32,946 bases of DNA from positions 1-32,946 of the forward strand of contig JAADHS010000183.1 in assembly GCA_013151745.1 (NCBI GenBank). Direction: 5' to 3'. The stretch is from Gammaproteobacteria bacterium. Lineage in GTDB: Bacteria > Pseudomonadota > Gammaproteobacteria > JAADHS01. The notes below the pieces were generated by a model. That model saw only the letters and a program-made list of their open reading frames with translations, made no database searches and was not told the origin of the DNA. This document shows, piece after piece, positions 8,657-18,861 of the stretch (positions are counted from its first letter, which is position 1; the number at the start of each line of letters is the position of its first letter). The translations under genes and the position numbers were made by a program.

Positions 8657-9333
8657 TCAAAAAAAAATCAATAGCTACGGTACTGTTTGATCTTGATGGT
8701 ACTTTGGCAGATACCGCTCAAGATTTAGCATTCACATTAAACAGACTCCTGCAGGAGCAACACCAGCCCCCCCTACCCTTTGCACAAATCAGACCTCATG
8801 TTTCTAATGGTGCTAACGCACTCATTAAACTGGGTTTTGGCCAGAATATTTGTACCACAGAACTGAATGCAATCAGAACCAGATTCCTTGAATTCTACGC
8901 CAACAATCTCACCACGCATACTCGCCTGTTTCCAGGGATGTGGGACGTCATTACCTATCTCGATAATAGGCATATCAAATGGGGTGTGGTCACCAATAAA
9001 CCGCGAGCGCTGACAGAACCCTTGATGGCTGAGCTTACACTGCCCAGCCCCGCGGCCATTATTATTAGTGGTGATACACTCAAATATAAGAAACCCCATC
9101 CTGCTCCGATCATCTATGCTTGCAAACAACTGAATACCACCCCGTCAAAAACAGTTTATATTGGCGATGCCCATCGAGATATTGTCGCGGGACGTCGCGC
9201 AGGTACAAAAACGCTCGCCGCTCTTTTTGGTTATATTGAAGTGGATGGTGATCCCGCACAATGGCACGCTGACGCAATGATCAAGGATGCCTCTGAAATT
9301 ATCCCCTGGTTAAATGTCTGGAATTTGTCATAA
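8653..9333 (+). CDS. gph: Phosphoglycolate phosphatase-type HAD hydrolase
   Basis: VLFDLDGTLADTAQDLAFTLNRLL, VVTNKPRALTEPLM, KKPHPAPI, YIGDAHRDIVAGRRAGTKTLAALFGYI. GTG start overlaps the ubiG stop. Confidence 0.88.
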   Translation: MIKKKSIATVLFDLDGTLADTAQDLAFTLNRLLQEQHQPPLPFAQIRPHVSNGANALIKLGFGQNICTTELNAIRTRFLEFYANNLTTHTRLFPGMWDVITYLDNRHIKWGVVTNKPRALTEPLMAELTLPSPAAIIISGDTLKYKKPHPAPIIYACKQLNTTPSKTVYIGDAHRDIVAGRRAGTKTLAALFGYIEVDGDPAQWHADAMIKDASEIIPWLNVWNLS

Positions 9334-10604
9334 TGAATGTAGATAAAATATCTATTCTTGAGCTTGGCATCACCGCCTTTTTTATGGTTGCACTGGGCGG
9401 ATTGATTGCCACTTTGTTGTCTCATCGTAAAATGAGTAAATTACGAGAAATTATTGCCAGTTTAGAGGCGACGCTACACTCAGAACGTCTTGCTGGCCTG
9501 GATAAACTAGGCACCTTAAAAAAAACCAAAGAAGAATTTTCTCTGGTTTTTAATACGCTTGCTACGCAAACATTAAAACAACAATCCGATGACTTTTTAA
9601 AACTGGCACAACAAAACCTGGAACAACATCACACCCAAACTCAAGAGACACTGACACAAAAAGAAAAGTCGATAGAAAACCTGTTAAAACCGATAACACA
9701 GGCCTTACAAAAAACCGAACAACAAATTCATTTAATGGAAAAAGATCGGAAAGAAGCCTATGGCTCTATCAGCCAACATTTACAAAGTATGGCGCAAACT
9801 CAACAAATGTTACAAGGAGAGACACGAAATCTCGTTCAAGCATTGCGACGACCTGAAGTACGGGGTCAATGGGGTGAACTCACTTTACAACGTTTAGCTG
9901 AACTTTCAGGTATGGTTAAACACTGTGATTTTTCTTGTCAAGAACAAATCACAGGAGACAATGGACAAATTTTCCGACCGGACATGATTATTCGCCTACC
10001 TAACCGAAGAGAAATTATAGTCGATGTCAAAACGCCATTAGATGCTTATCTCAGCGCGATTGACGCCGAATCAGATGAAAAAAAACAGCAATACTTGATC
10101 AAACACACGCAAAATGTACGACAGAGAATACGTGAACTTGGTAGCAAGGCATACTGGAACCAATTCAAAGATAGTCCCGATTTCGTTGTTTTATTTATCC
10201 CTGGGGACCACTTCCTAAGTGCCGCACTTGAAATTGAACATAGCTTGCTTGAAAAGGCAATACAACAAAAAGTCATGCTGGCCACACCAACCAGCTTGGT
10301 CGCACTACTCCGTGCGGTCGCCTATGGATGGCAGCAAGAGCGACTCACAGAAAATGCCGAAAAAATTCGCACACTAGGTACCGACCTATATAAGCGGCTC
10401 GCCATTTTCAGTAGCCATTTTTCCAAGATAGGCAAACAACTTAACGCCACCACAGAACATTATAATCAAGCCGTTAATTCTTTTGATAAACAACTCGTTC
10501 CCGGTGCCAAAAAATTTAAAACCCTGGGTATTAACAGCAAGCAACAGATCGAAACGATCGAGACAATAGACATAGATGCCAGCGAAACCCAGCACAGAGA
10601 TTGA
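9333..10604 (+). CDS. rmuC: DNA recombination protein RmuC
   Basis: N-terminal TM plus coiled coil, then RRPEVRGQWGELTLQRLAELSGMVKHCDF, RPDMIIRLPNRREIIVDVKTPLDAYL, VVLFIPGDHFLSAAL. Confidence 0.95.
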   Translation: MNVDKISILELGITAFFMVALGGLIATLLSHRKMSKLREIIASLEATLHSERLAGLDKLGTLKKTKEEFSLVFNTLATQTLKQQSDDFLKLAQQNLEQHHTQTQETLTQKEKSIENLLKPITQALQKTEQQIHLMEKDRKEAYGSISQHLQSMAQTQQMLQGETRNLVQALRRPEVRGQWGELTLQRLAELSGMVKHCDFSCQEQITGDNGQIFRPDMIIRLPNRREIIVDVKTPLDAYLSAIDAESDEKKQQYLIKHTQNVRQRIRELGSKAYWNQFKDSPDFVVLFIPGDHFLSAALEIEHSLLEKAIQQKVMLATPTSLVALLRAVAYGWQQERLTENAEKIRTLGTDLYKRLAIFSSHFSKIGKQLNATTEHYNQAVNSFDKQLVPGAKKFKTLGINSKQQIETIETIDIDASETQHRD

Positions 10605-10726
10605 TGTCGTTATTTTTTACAATTTAAAATAAAATCTCACTTCAACCGCTCAAACAAAAAACTCACCCATCAATTTATTTTAAAAAATTCAACCGGTTAC
10701 CACTTAATCTCCGTCCTTAAATAATA

Positions 10727-10744
10727 TTGGTACGGTTTCTGCTA
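10727..10744 (+). promoter_or_regulatory. Candidate sigma54 (-24/-12) promoter
   Basis: TTGGTACGGTTTCTGCTA: GG-N10-GC spacing, two mismatches to YTGGCACGRNNNTTGCW; about 45 bp upstream of the sugar transferase ATG. Confidence 0.6.
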
Positions 10745-10788
10745 CTTAAAATTACGGTATTTAATCAAACGGGAAAAATGAAAACACG

Positions 10789-12252
10789 ATGAGTGAACTC
10801 TATTTAAATACAACGAAAAATAAAGCAATCCATCGCACTGTCGTCATACATCGATTACATCAACTAAAAGGCCTTCTAAACAATTTAGGCATACTAAGCA
10901 GAGCCATAGATTTATTATTAATCTATGTGAGTCTTTGGAGTATTTCTCTGATCTATAATGAATCATGGCAAATCAGCCACAATATAGCGATAGCCTACTC
11001 TACAGGATTATTTATTTTATTCGCGACACTATTCAATTTATACCCCCCCCAGCGTAAAATTTCTTTCTATTCTGAAATTTTCAGGTTGTACGTATCATGG
11101 ATTGGTACGACGCTTGGCTTACTATTACTTGTTTACGCAACAAAAACCCCGGAGGGATTTCCACAAAGTATGTATTTAACCTGGCTGCTGGTTACACCAT
11201 GTATTCTAACGCTTTGGCACGTCCTCATTCGAGAAATTATTTCTCACAGGCAATTACACGGTATTAATAATCGCCGAGTCGCCATTGTCGGTGCCCGAGA
11301 GGTGGGTCTTGAATTAGCAGAAACCATTGAGGCTTCTCCCTCTATGGGATATCAATTTGTGGGCTTTTTTGATGATCGCAGTGTAACCGGTACGCGACCA
11401 CTTACAACCAAATCATTCAAAGTGCTTGGACAACTTGTTGATGTTATTGCAGCAGCAAAATCAGGCGAAATTGACGTTGTTTACATTACCCTGCCTTTAC
11501 GTGCTGAAGAACGTATTCAACAACTGATACTTGAACTTTCAGATACCACCGCATCAGTACATATCGTTCCCGATTTTTTTGCACGCAATCAAATGAGCAC
11601 TTCTCTAGGTAATATTGGAAACTTAACCACGATTGCCATCCACGAAACTCCCTTTTATGGTACTGATGGCTGGATCAAGCGCGTAGAAGATATTATGCTT
11701 TCATTTCTTATTTTAGGACTCATTATCATTCCAATGCTGATTATTGCATTCGGGGTAAAATTGACATCTAGTGGGCCTATTCTTTTTAAGCAACGACGTT
11801 ATGGATTGCAAGGCCAGGAAATAGAAGTCTGGAAGTTTCGTACGATGTCTGTCTGCGAAAATGGAGATACCGTATGCCAAGCAACCAGAGACGATGACAG
11901 AATTACCCCATTGGGTAAATTTTTAAGACGAACCTCTCTAGATGAACTGCCACAATTCATTAATGTGCTTCAGGGCACCATGTCCATCGTCGGCCCTCGA
12001 CCCCATGCCGTAGTGCAAAATGAAGAATACAGAAAAATAATTAAAGGTTACATGCTACGCCATAAAGTAAAACCAGGCATCACCGGCTGGGCACAAATTA
12101 ATGGTTGGCGAGGTGAAACCAAGACACTCGATAAAATGAAAGGCCGTATTCAATATGATTTAACTTATATACGAAACTGGTCTTTGTCACTTGATTTGAA
12201 AATTATTTTTCTAACTTTATTTAAGGGGTTTGTTAATAAAAATGCGTATTAA
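10789..12252 (+). CDS. Undecaprenyl-phosphate sugar phosphotransferase (WcaJ/EpsB-type initiating transferase)
   Basis: N-terminal TM segments, CoA-binding-like RVAIVGAREVGLELAETIE, and bacterial sugar transferase domain SSGPILFKQRRYGLQGQEIEVWKFRTM, LRRTSLDELPQFINVLQGTMSIVGPRPHAV, KPGITGWAQINGWRGET. Confidence 0.93.
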   Translation: MSELYLNTTKNKAIHRTVVIHRLHQLKGLLNNLGILSRAIDLLLIYVSLWSISLIYNESWQISHNIAIAYSTGLFILFATLFNLYPPQRKISFYSEIFRLYVSWIGTTLGLLLLVYATKTPEGFPQSMYLTWLLVTPCILTLWHVLIREIISHRQLHGINNRRVAIVGAREVGLELAETIEASPSMGYQFVGFFDDRSVTGTRPLTTKSFKVLGQLVDVIAAAKSGEIDVVYITLPLRAEERIQQLILELSDTTASVHIVPDFFARNQMSTSLGNIGNLTTIAIHETPFYGTDGWIKRVEDIMLSFLILGLIIIPMLIIAFGVKLTSSGPILFKQRRYGLQGQEIEVWKFRTMSVCENGDTVCQATRDDDRITPLGKFLRRTSLDELPQFINVLQGTMSIVGPRPHAVVQNEEYRKIIKGYMLRHKVKPGITGWAQINGWRGETKTLDKMKGRIQYDLTYIRNWSLSLDLKIIFLTLFKGFVNKNAY

Positions 12253-12263
12253 TACACATTTTT
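12238..12263. repeat. 26 bp near-perfect palindrome spanning both convergent stop codons
   Basis: aaaaatgcgtatt|aatacacattttt: 12/13 arm match centred on the overlapping TAA codons (12250-12252 +, 12249-12251 -). Confidence 0.85.
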
Positions 12264-13706
12264 TGCGATCAAAACAACCCAAACCGTTTTTACGATTATT
12301 TTAGTATCAAACCAAAGCGACCAGTTACGCAGATAATCCAGGTCATAGTCAATACGTGCCGCCATAGCATCCACTTCAGCGGTCTCGCCACGGCAACCAT
12401 TGACTTGAGCCCATCCTGTAATACCAGGACGTACCTTATGCCGCACCATATAGCCCTTGATCAGTTTTCGATACTCTTCATTGTGCGCAACGGCATGAGG
12501 TCGAGGACCCACGATACTCATTCTGCCTTGTAGTACATTTATAAACTGGGGTAATTCATCCAAAGAATAACGCCTTAAATAGACCCCGATTTTTGTTACA
12601 CGAGCATCATTTTCAGAGGCTTGTTTTACGAAAACACCATCATCACAAACCGTCATGCTGCGAAATTTATAAACCGTAAATTCTTCACCCTCTAGGCCAT
12701 AGCGACGCTGACAAAAAATTACCGGGCCTGGTGATGTCAATTTCACCGCTAAGGCCAGACCGATTAAAACAGGGCTAATTAAAATCAAAATGCTAAAAGA
12801 AGCAACAATATCACTGATCCTTTTTAAAAAAGCATTAATACCATAAAAAGGGGTTTCGCATACCGCCACCACAGGCAAGCCATTCACATCATCAATCCGT
12901 CCTTGAATCAAGTCGTACAAAAATAAATCTGGGGAAAAATATATCGAGGCTGTAGTATCGCGTAAATCATCCAGTAAATCTAAAATTCGCTGTTCTTGCA
13001 TCATGGGTAAAGTGATATAAATAACCCCAATACCATGCTCTTTAACATATTCAGCAACCTCGCTCAGCTTGCCTAAATAAGGTTTATTCTGTTTTTGATC
13101 CCAATCTATTGTTTTACGGTCATCAAAAAAACCATGTAAAACGGTATTAACACGCACATCGGTAGCAAACTCATGAGCCAGTCTTATCCCCCCCTCATTG
13201 GTACCTACGATAATGGCTTTGCGGCTGGTTCGCTCAGAATAAAATATTTTAAAAATGTAGGTTCGTGTAAACCAATGTCCAAACATCAAAACCAGCGGAG
13301 TGATCACTGCCCAGGTCAGCATCACATTGCGTGAAAAAAGATGTGACGTTTTTGTAAAATAAGCCAGGAATATCAGCCCGACCAAGACTAAGAGCCAGGC
13401 AATAATAGTATCTCTTGCTTGAGCCTTAATCCCCCCTGTTTGCCAGGATCGACAGACCGACATCTCTTTAAACACGATATACGATGTCAGAAAAGCAATG
13501 ATGGACAGCGTCAGGTAATGACTACCAAATTCTGCAGCATAAATGAAGGCTGAAATATACAGCGTGAACAACACTAAACAAGGATCAAGCAGCAATTCGA
13601 GTACACGTGCACCGGTTAACGGCTTTCCGGACACTGATTTTTTTTCATGTATCGTTTGACCTCTCGGCCTCTGTTTATTCGCTGGCGTACGTTTTTCTTG
13701 ATACAA
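12249..13706 (-). CDS. Undecaprenyl-phosphate sugar phosphotransferase, second paralog
   Basis: SPGPVIFCQRRYGLEGEEFTVYKFRSM, LRRYSLDELPQFINVLQGRMSIVGPRPHAVAHNEEYRKLIKGYMVRHKVRPGITGWAQVNGCRGET. Confidence 0.93.
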   Translation of the reverse strand: MYQEKRTPANKQRPRGQTIHEKKSVSGKPLTGARVLELLLDPCLVLFTLYISAFIYAAEFGSHYLTLSIIAFLTSYIVFKEMSVCRSWQTGGIKAQARDTIIAWLLVLVGLIFLAYFTKTSHLFSRNVMLTWAVITPLVLMFGHWFTRTYIFKIFYSERTSRKAIIVGTNEGGIRLAHEFATDVRVNTVLHGFFDDRKTIDWDQKQNKPYLGKLSEVAEYVKEHGIGVIYITLPMMQEQRILDLLDDLRDTTASIYFSPDLFLYDLIQGRIDDVNGLPVVAVCETPFYGINAFLKRISDIVASFSILILISPVLIGLALAVKLTSPGPVIFCQRRYGLEGEEFTVYKFRSMTVCDDGVFVKQASENDARVTKIGVYLRRYSLDELPQFINVLQGRMSIVGPRPHAVAHNEEYRKLIKGYMVRHKVRPGITGWAQVNGCRGETAEVDAMAARIDYDLDYLRNWSLWFDTKIIVKTVWVVLIAKNVY

Positions 13707-14092
13707 GGGCTTGTCTCACTGGTTTTGCGCTGAAGTTTTATTTATATCGGACAGTATAAACTGAGTCTGTAGTGATAAAAATAAAAATAGCGGCATCCAT
13801 TCCGTAACAATTTGCTATAATTCACGTGTTTATACCCTAACATTTCAAAATAATTCGAGGAAAAAAGCTTTAGTTGTTGTATGCAAGAGTCGAATGGAGT
13901 TTTTTTAGAACGATCAAAACCACTTAACTTGTAATTTTAGAAAAAGCGAATATCGACCCTTAGATGCGGTAAATGAAGCAATGAAACGTTTTTTTACCTG
14001 ATTATTTTGAAACGTTAGGAGTTACTTAATAATTAAACTGAAGCTGTCACTATCACTTCATACATTACTGATATAAATAGGCTTACTCAATC

Positions 14093-14923
14093 ATGGTTAT
14101 AAAGAAATGTCTCTTTCCTGCCGCCGGATACGGAACCCGATTTTTACCTGCCACAAAAGCCATGCCCAAAGAGATGCTACCTGTAGTCGATAAACCCTTA
14201 ATTCAATATGGTGTAGAGGAGGCTCTGGAAGCTGGTCTCAACCATATTGCTGTCGTTACCGGAAGAGGAAAACGAGCCATTGCTGATTATTTTGATGTCA
14301 GCTACGAGTTAGAAGACCAGATTAAAGGCTCAACAAAAGAGGAACTCTTAGCCCCGATTAGAGAGATTCTTGATCGAACCGTATTTTCTTTCACCCGCCA
14401 GAAAGCGATGAATGGTTTGGGGCACGCCATTTTAACGGGTGAAACCTTGATTGGTAACGAAGCCTTTGCGGTCGTGCTCGCAGATGACTTATGCGTGGGA
14501 GAAGGCTCAGGGGTTTTATCGCAAATGGTCGCGCTGTATGAAAAACACCAATGCAGTATTGTCGCCCTGGAAGAAATCCCTATAGCTGAAACCCATAAAT
14601 ATGGCGTTATTTCAGGCCATCAAATTGAAGATGATCTTTATGAAATTACACATATGGTAGAAAAACCTACCCCTGAAGAGGCGCCCAGCAATCTGGCTAT
14701 TATTGGCCGCTATATCTTCACTCCCGATATTTTTGATATTTTAAGGCACACCCAACCCGGGGTTCACGATGAAATACAAATAACCGATGCACTACAAGAA
14801 CAAGCCAGCAATGGCCGAGTATTGGGCTATAAATTTAAAGGAAGGCGTTTTGATTGTGGTAGTATCGGCGGCTTTGTTACCGCGACTAATTATTTTTATG
14901 AACATTATTGTTCTAAAAAATAG
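14093..14923 (+). CDS. galU: UTP--glucose-1-phosphate uridylyltransferase
   Basis: KKCLFPAAGYGTRFLPATKAMPKEMLPVVDKPLIQYGVEEA, VLADDLCVGEGSGVLSQM, MVEKPTPEEAPSNLAIIGRYIF. Confidence 0.97.
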   Translation: MVIKKCLFPAAGYGTRFLPATKAMPKEMLPVVDKPLIQYGVEEALEAGLNHIAVVTGRGKRAIADYFDVSYELEDQIKGSTKEELLAPIREILDRTVFSFTRQKAMNGLGHAILTGETLIGNEAFAVVLADDLCVGEGSGVLSQMVALYEKHQCSIVALEEIPIAETHKYGVISGHQIEDDLYEITHMVEKPTPEEAPSNLAIIGRYIFTPDIFDILRHTQPGVHDEIQITDALQEQASNGRVLGYKFKGRRFDCGSIGGFVTATNYFYEHYCSKK

Positions 14924-14935
14924 GATATCCAGCCC

Positions 14936-15892
14936 ATGACTCAATATGATGTTTTCAATGGTGATGCCGATGGTATTTGTGCATTACAACAACTCAGACT
15001 CAACAAACCCACCAACAGTACGCTGGTCACGGGTGTAAAACGTGATATTCAGCTTTTAGCCAAAGTTGATGCTGCGGCCGGAGACAGCGTTACCGTACTG
15101 GATATTTCCTTAGACAAGAATCGTGACGTAGCGATAAAGCTGCTGAACAAAGGCGTAATTATTGACTACTATGATCATCACTTTGCAGGCGAAATACCAG
15201 AACATCGTCACTTCAGCGCGAATATCGATACCACATCTGAAACCTGCACCAGCCTTATTGTGAATAACAAAATCAAGCACCAACATTCAGCGTGGGCCGT
15301 AGTGGGTGCTTTTGGCGATAATTTTTCTGCCAGCGCAAAACAAGCAGCCAAAGGATTAAACCTGTCCAGCGACGAGCTTGCTAAATTGCAGAAACTAGGC
15401 ACCTACCTTAACTATAATGCCTATGGCGCGACGGTAGAAGATTTACATTTTGCACCCGACAAGCTGTATCTCAGCTTGCATCCATACAAAAACCCACTGG
15501 ATTTTATCGCAGCGGATGAAACCTATACTCACCTGGAATGCGGTTACCTTGAAGATTTAGCTAAAGCCCGGCAATTGCGTGCCACAACAGAAAACGAGGC
15601 TATTGCGGTCATTTTCTTGCCCAATGAGGCATGGGCTCGACGTTCCAGCGGAATTTTTGCCAATGAACTGGCCAAACAAAATCCGAACCGGGCACACGCC
15701 TTACTCACAACACTCAACCCCGATGCTTATCTTGTCAGTGTCCGCGCACCCATGAATAACAAAATCAATGCCGATGTATTATGCCGACAGTTTCCGACAG
15801 GGGGAGGAAGAAAAGCAGCGGCAGGTATCAATCACTTACCTGAAGATCAGCTCAATCGATTTATTGATGCATTCAAACAAATTTATTCGTAA
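14936..15892 (+). CDS. DHH-family phosphoesterase
   Basis: DVFNGDADGICALQQLRL, VLDISLDKN, DYYDHHFAGE, C-terminal FPTGGGRKAAAGINHLP (DHHA1-like). Confidence 0.85.
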   Translation: MTQYDVFNGDADGICALQQLRLNKPTNSTLVTGVKRDIQLLAKVDAAAGDSVTVLDISLDKNRDVAIKLLNKGVIIDYYDHHFAGEIPEHRHFSANIDTTSETCTSLIVNNKIKHQHSAWAVVGAFGDNFSASAKQAAKGLNLSSDELAKLQKLGTYLNYNAYGATVEDLHFAPDKLYLSLHPYKNPLDFIAADETYTHLECGYLEDLAKARQLRATTENEAIAVIFLPNEAWARRSSGIFANELAKQNPNRAHALLTTLNPDAYLVSVRAPMNNKINADVLCRQFPTGGGRKAAAGINHLPEDQLNRFIDAFKQIYS

Positions 15893-15901
15893 TTGCCAAT
15901 T

Positions 15902-17674
15902 ATGGGTTTTGAAGCTGGATTCACTCTTGTCACCATAGCGGTTTGTTTTATCGCCATGGCAAGCAATCGCGTTGCCCCGGATATTACATTAATGGGGGGA
16001 CTGTCTCTACTTTTACTCGTCGGTATTCTGACCCCCCAAGCTGCGTTTTCTGGCTTATCCAATGAAGGGGTACTCACCGTTGCCGTTTTATATATTGTCG
16101 TCACCGGGTTAACTGAAACAGGGGCGATAGCCTGGCTGGGACAAGTTTTTCTGGGGCGACGTCCGCGTTCACTTAGTATTGCCCTGGCAAGACTCATGCT
16201 TCCCGTCGCAACAATGAGCGCTCTGTTAAATAACACACCGGTTGTGGCGATGTTCATCCCTGCAGTGTCGGACTGGGCAAAAAAAAATCAACTTTCAGTC
16301 TCAAAACTCATGATGCCTCTGAGTTATGCAGCTATTGTCGGGGGAACGTGTACATTAATCGGCACCAGTACTAACTTAGTTGTAAACGGCTTATTAATCA
16401 CTGAAACTGAGCTTCCAGGACTGGGTATGTTTGATCTTGCGTGGATCGGTATTCCAATCACTCTGGCCACATTCATCTATGTTCTTATTGCGCAAAAATG
16501 GTTACTTCCAGAGCGACGCCCGGCGATGAGTCAGTTTGCCGATGTCCGAAAATATATGGTAGAAATGCTGGTCGATGTTGACAGTCCACTCAATGGCAAA
16601 AGTATTGAAGAAGCCGGACTGCGACAGCTCCCTGGCTTGTATCTTGTCGAAATAGAAAGAGCCGACCAGGTTCTTCCCGCAGTCAGTCCCCATGACAGAA
16701 TATACAGTCAAGATCGTTTAATTTTTGCTGGCATCGTCGACTCGGTTTTAGATTTACAAAAAATCAGAGGGCTTAAACCCGCAACCGACCAGGTTTTTAA
16801 ACTTGAGGCATCAAGAGATGATCGCTGCTTTGTTGAAGCCGTTGTTTCTCATAGCTGCCCTATTGCTGGTAAAACCATTCGTGAAGGGAAGTTTCGCTCT
16901 TTATACAACGCCGCGGTTATTGCCGTCGCTCGCGACGGTGAACAAATCAAAAAGAAAATAGGTGACATTGCCTTACAAGCGGGTGACACACTGCTACTCG
17001 AAGCACATCCAGATTTTGAAACACAACAAAAAAATTCCCGAGATTTTTATTTAGTCAGCCGACTCAACGCCTCTGCCCCGCCTAAACATGAAAAATCTGC
17101 GACGGCCATCAGCATTCTAGTGGGCATGGTGATTCTCGTTAGTTTTGGCTGGCTACCCATGCTGCACGCCGCGTTACTCGCTGCAGGATTGATGATTATA
17201 ACCCGCTGCACTCGGGGTCGAGTAGCAAGACGCAGCATTGACTGGCAAGTATTAATTGTTATTGCCGCATCATTCGGGATGGGCAATGCACTGGAGTCCT
17301 CGGGAGCCGCCTCCGCCATCGCCGATCAGCTCACCTTGCTTTCCGGCGGCAACCCCACAACCGCGCTGATGCTGACCTTCGCTGCCACATCGATTTTTAC
17401 CGCTTTAGCAACCAACAATACGGCTGCACTGCTGATGTTTCCGATTGCGCTGGCAACAACAACACATATGGATGTTAATTTCATGCCCTTTGCCATCACC
17501 ATTATGATCGCTGCTTCGGCCAGTTTTGCAACGCCGATCGGCTATCAAACAAACCTAATGGTCTATGGGCCCGGTGGCTATCACTTTTCTGACTACGTCA
17601 AAATGGGTACACCGCTCACTTTTCTTGTCGCTATTCTGACCATCATACTCGTACCACTAATCTGGCCACTTTAA
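15902..17674 (+). CDS. SLC13/DASS-type anion permease with TrkA-C (RCK_C) domains
   Basis: Multiple TM segments; LLNNTPVVAMFIPAV; GTSTNLVVNG; two central TrkA-C-like segments (DVDSPLNGKSIEEAGLRQLPGLYLVEIER; SHSCPIAGKTIREGKFRSLYNAAVIAVAR); ATNNTAALLMFPIALA; TPIGYQTNLMVYGPGGY. Confidence 0.88.
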   Translation: MGFEAGFTLVTIAVCFIAMASNRVAPDITLMGGLSLLLLVGILTPQAAFSGLSNEGVLTVAVLYIVVTGLTETGAIAWLGQVFLGRRPRSLSIALARLMLPVATMSALLNNTPVVAMFIPAVSDWAKKNQLSVSKLMMPLSYAAIVGGTCTLIGTSTNLVVNGLLITETELPGLGMFDLAWIGIPITLATFIYVLIAQKWLLPERRPAMSQFADVRKYMVEMLVDVDSPLNGKSIEEAGLRQLPGLYLVEIERADQVLPAVSPHDRIYSQDRLIFAGIVDSVLDLQKIRGLKPATDQVFKLEASRDDRCFVEAVVSHSCPIAGKTIREGKFRSLYNAAVIAVARDGEQIKKKIGDIALQAGDTLLLEAHPDFETQQKNSRDFYLVSRLNASAPPKHEKSATAISILVGMVILVSFGWLPMLHAALLAAGLMIITRCTRGRVARRSIDWQVLIVIAASFGMGNALESSGAASAIADQLTLLSGGNPTTALMLTFAATSIFTALATNNTAALLMFPIALATTTHMDVNFMPFAITIMIAASASFATPIGYQTNLMVYGPGGYHFSDYVKMGTPLTFLVAILTIILVPLIWPL

Positions 17675-17678
17675 ACCT

Positions 17679-17720
17679 AAAAAACGCAGATGGACGCGAA
17701 TATACCCCTCTGCGTTTTTT
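17679..17720. terminator. Bidirectional rho-independent terminator
   Basis: aaaaaacgcaga - loop - tctgcgtttttt between convergent permease and cysC genes. Confidence 0.85.
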
Positions 17721-17813
17721 CTCAGTCAAAGCGTTCAAAAATAAACCAAAATTGTGTTTTATTCCTTACAATGGAAAGCATAAAAAAATGAGTATTTTAA
17801 TTATTTCATTCCT

Positions 17814-18425
17814 TTAGTTTATAATACTTTTCGCCAACAACAAGTCTATTACTTTTTGTGATGACTCTTCCAATGACAACTGGCCTGTTGGTACAATCAA
17901 CTCTGGATTAACTGGTGCCTCATAAGGAGAAGATATTCCCGTAAATTCTGGAATTTCACCTGACCGCGCTTTTTTATATAATCCCTTTACGTCGCGATCT
18001 TCACATACTTCTAATGAAGCATCGCAAAATATTTCAAGAAAATCACCATGTGGCATCACATTTCTTGCCGATTCTCGATCTGAACGTAAGGGAGAAATAA
18101 AAGCGGTTAATACGATTAAGCCCCCTTCAGTAAACAGCTTGGCAACCTCACCTACCCGGCGGATATTTTCAGTTCGATCTTCAATAGAAAAGCCTAAGTC
18201 ACCACACAAACCATGACGCACATTGTCGCCATCGAGTACAAAAGTTCTACACGCTCGCTGATAAAGCTGCTCTTCCACTGCCAGTGCCAAAGTAGACTTG
18301 CCTGCGCCTGATAGACCCGTAAACCATAATACTGCACTTTTGTGATTGTTTAGCTCTTCACGTTTTTCACGGGTGATGGTCGCTTGGTGCCAAACAACAT
18401 TACTGCTTTTTTGATTTGAACTCAT
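17814..18425 (-). CDS. cysC: Adenylylsulfate kinase
   Basis: [78 protein letters not shown]. Confidence 0.95.
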   Translation of the reverse strand: MSSNQKSSNVVWHQATITREKREELNNHKSAVLWFTGLSGAGKSTLALAVEEQLYQRACRTFVLDGDNVRHGLCGDLGFSIEDRTENIRRVGEVAKLFTEGGLIVLTAFISPLRSDRESARNVMPHGDFLEIFCDASLEVCEDRDVKGLYKKARSGEIPEFTGISSPYEAPVNPELIVPTGQLSLEESSQKVIDLLLAKSIIN

Positions 18426-18468
18426 AAGTATTTACCTTTTAATAATTGTAAAAATATCTATTTATTTC

Positions 18469-18861
18469 TCAGCTGTTTTTTGGGTGTTTGCTACATACCA
18501 ACCAGAGTGCCAGAGCACCACCCAAGCAATCTGCTAAAACATCAGCCATACTAGGATAACGCCCTGGAATAAATGATTGATGAAATTCGTCACTGATCGC
18601 GTAGAGCAAAACGAATAAACCAGCGACCTGTGCCTCTTTAAATGAAATACCTTTAACAAAAGAAGGGAAAGAGCCTGCAATAAAAAACGCTAAAATAGCA
18701 TAAACAAAAAAATGAAACACCTTGTCCTGACCAGGCATCATAGAAGGGAGCCCTACGGAAGGTTGGTGAGACATATAAAAAATAAATCCCATCCAAAGCA
18801 AAGCAAAAACTCTGTATATACGACAGTCTATATTAGACCAAAAACCTCTGCCTGCCATCAT
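18469..18861 (-). CDS. VanZ-like family membrane protein
   Basis: FYMSHQPSVGLPS, DKVFHFFVYAILAFF, AISDEFHQSFIPGRYPSMADVLADCLGGALAL. Confidence 0.85.
   Translation of the reverse strand: MMAGRGFWSNIDCRIYRVFALLWMGFIFYMSHQPSVGLPSMMPGQDKVFHFFVYAILAFFIAGSFPSFVKGISFKEAQVAGLFVLLYAISDEFHQSFIPGRYPSMADVLADCLGGALALWLVCSKHPKNS

Noticed and set aside
13720-14092. Long spacer before galU as an ncRNA gene
   Set aside because: AT-rich with promoter-like TATAAT, but no convincing stem or terminator structure could be identified by eye.
15883-16257. 124-aa minus ORF opposite the SLC13 permease
   Set aside because: Shadow ORF without homology; the plus-strand permease is convincing.
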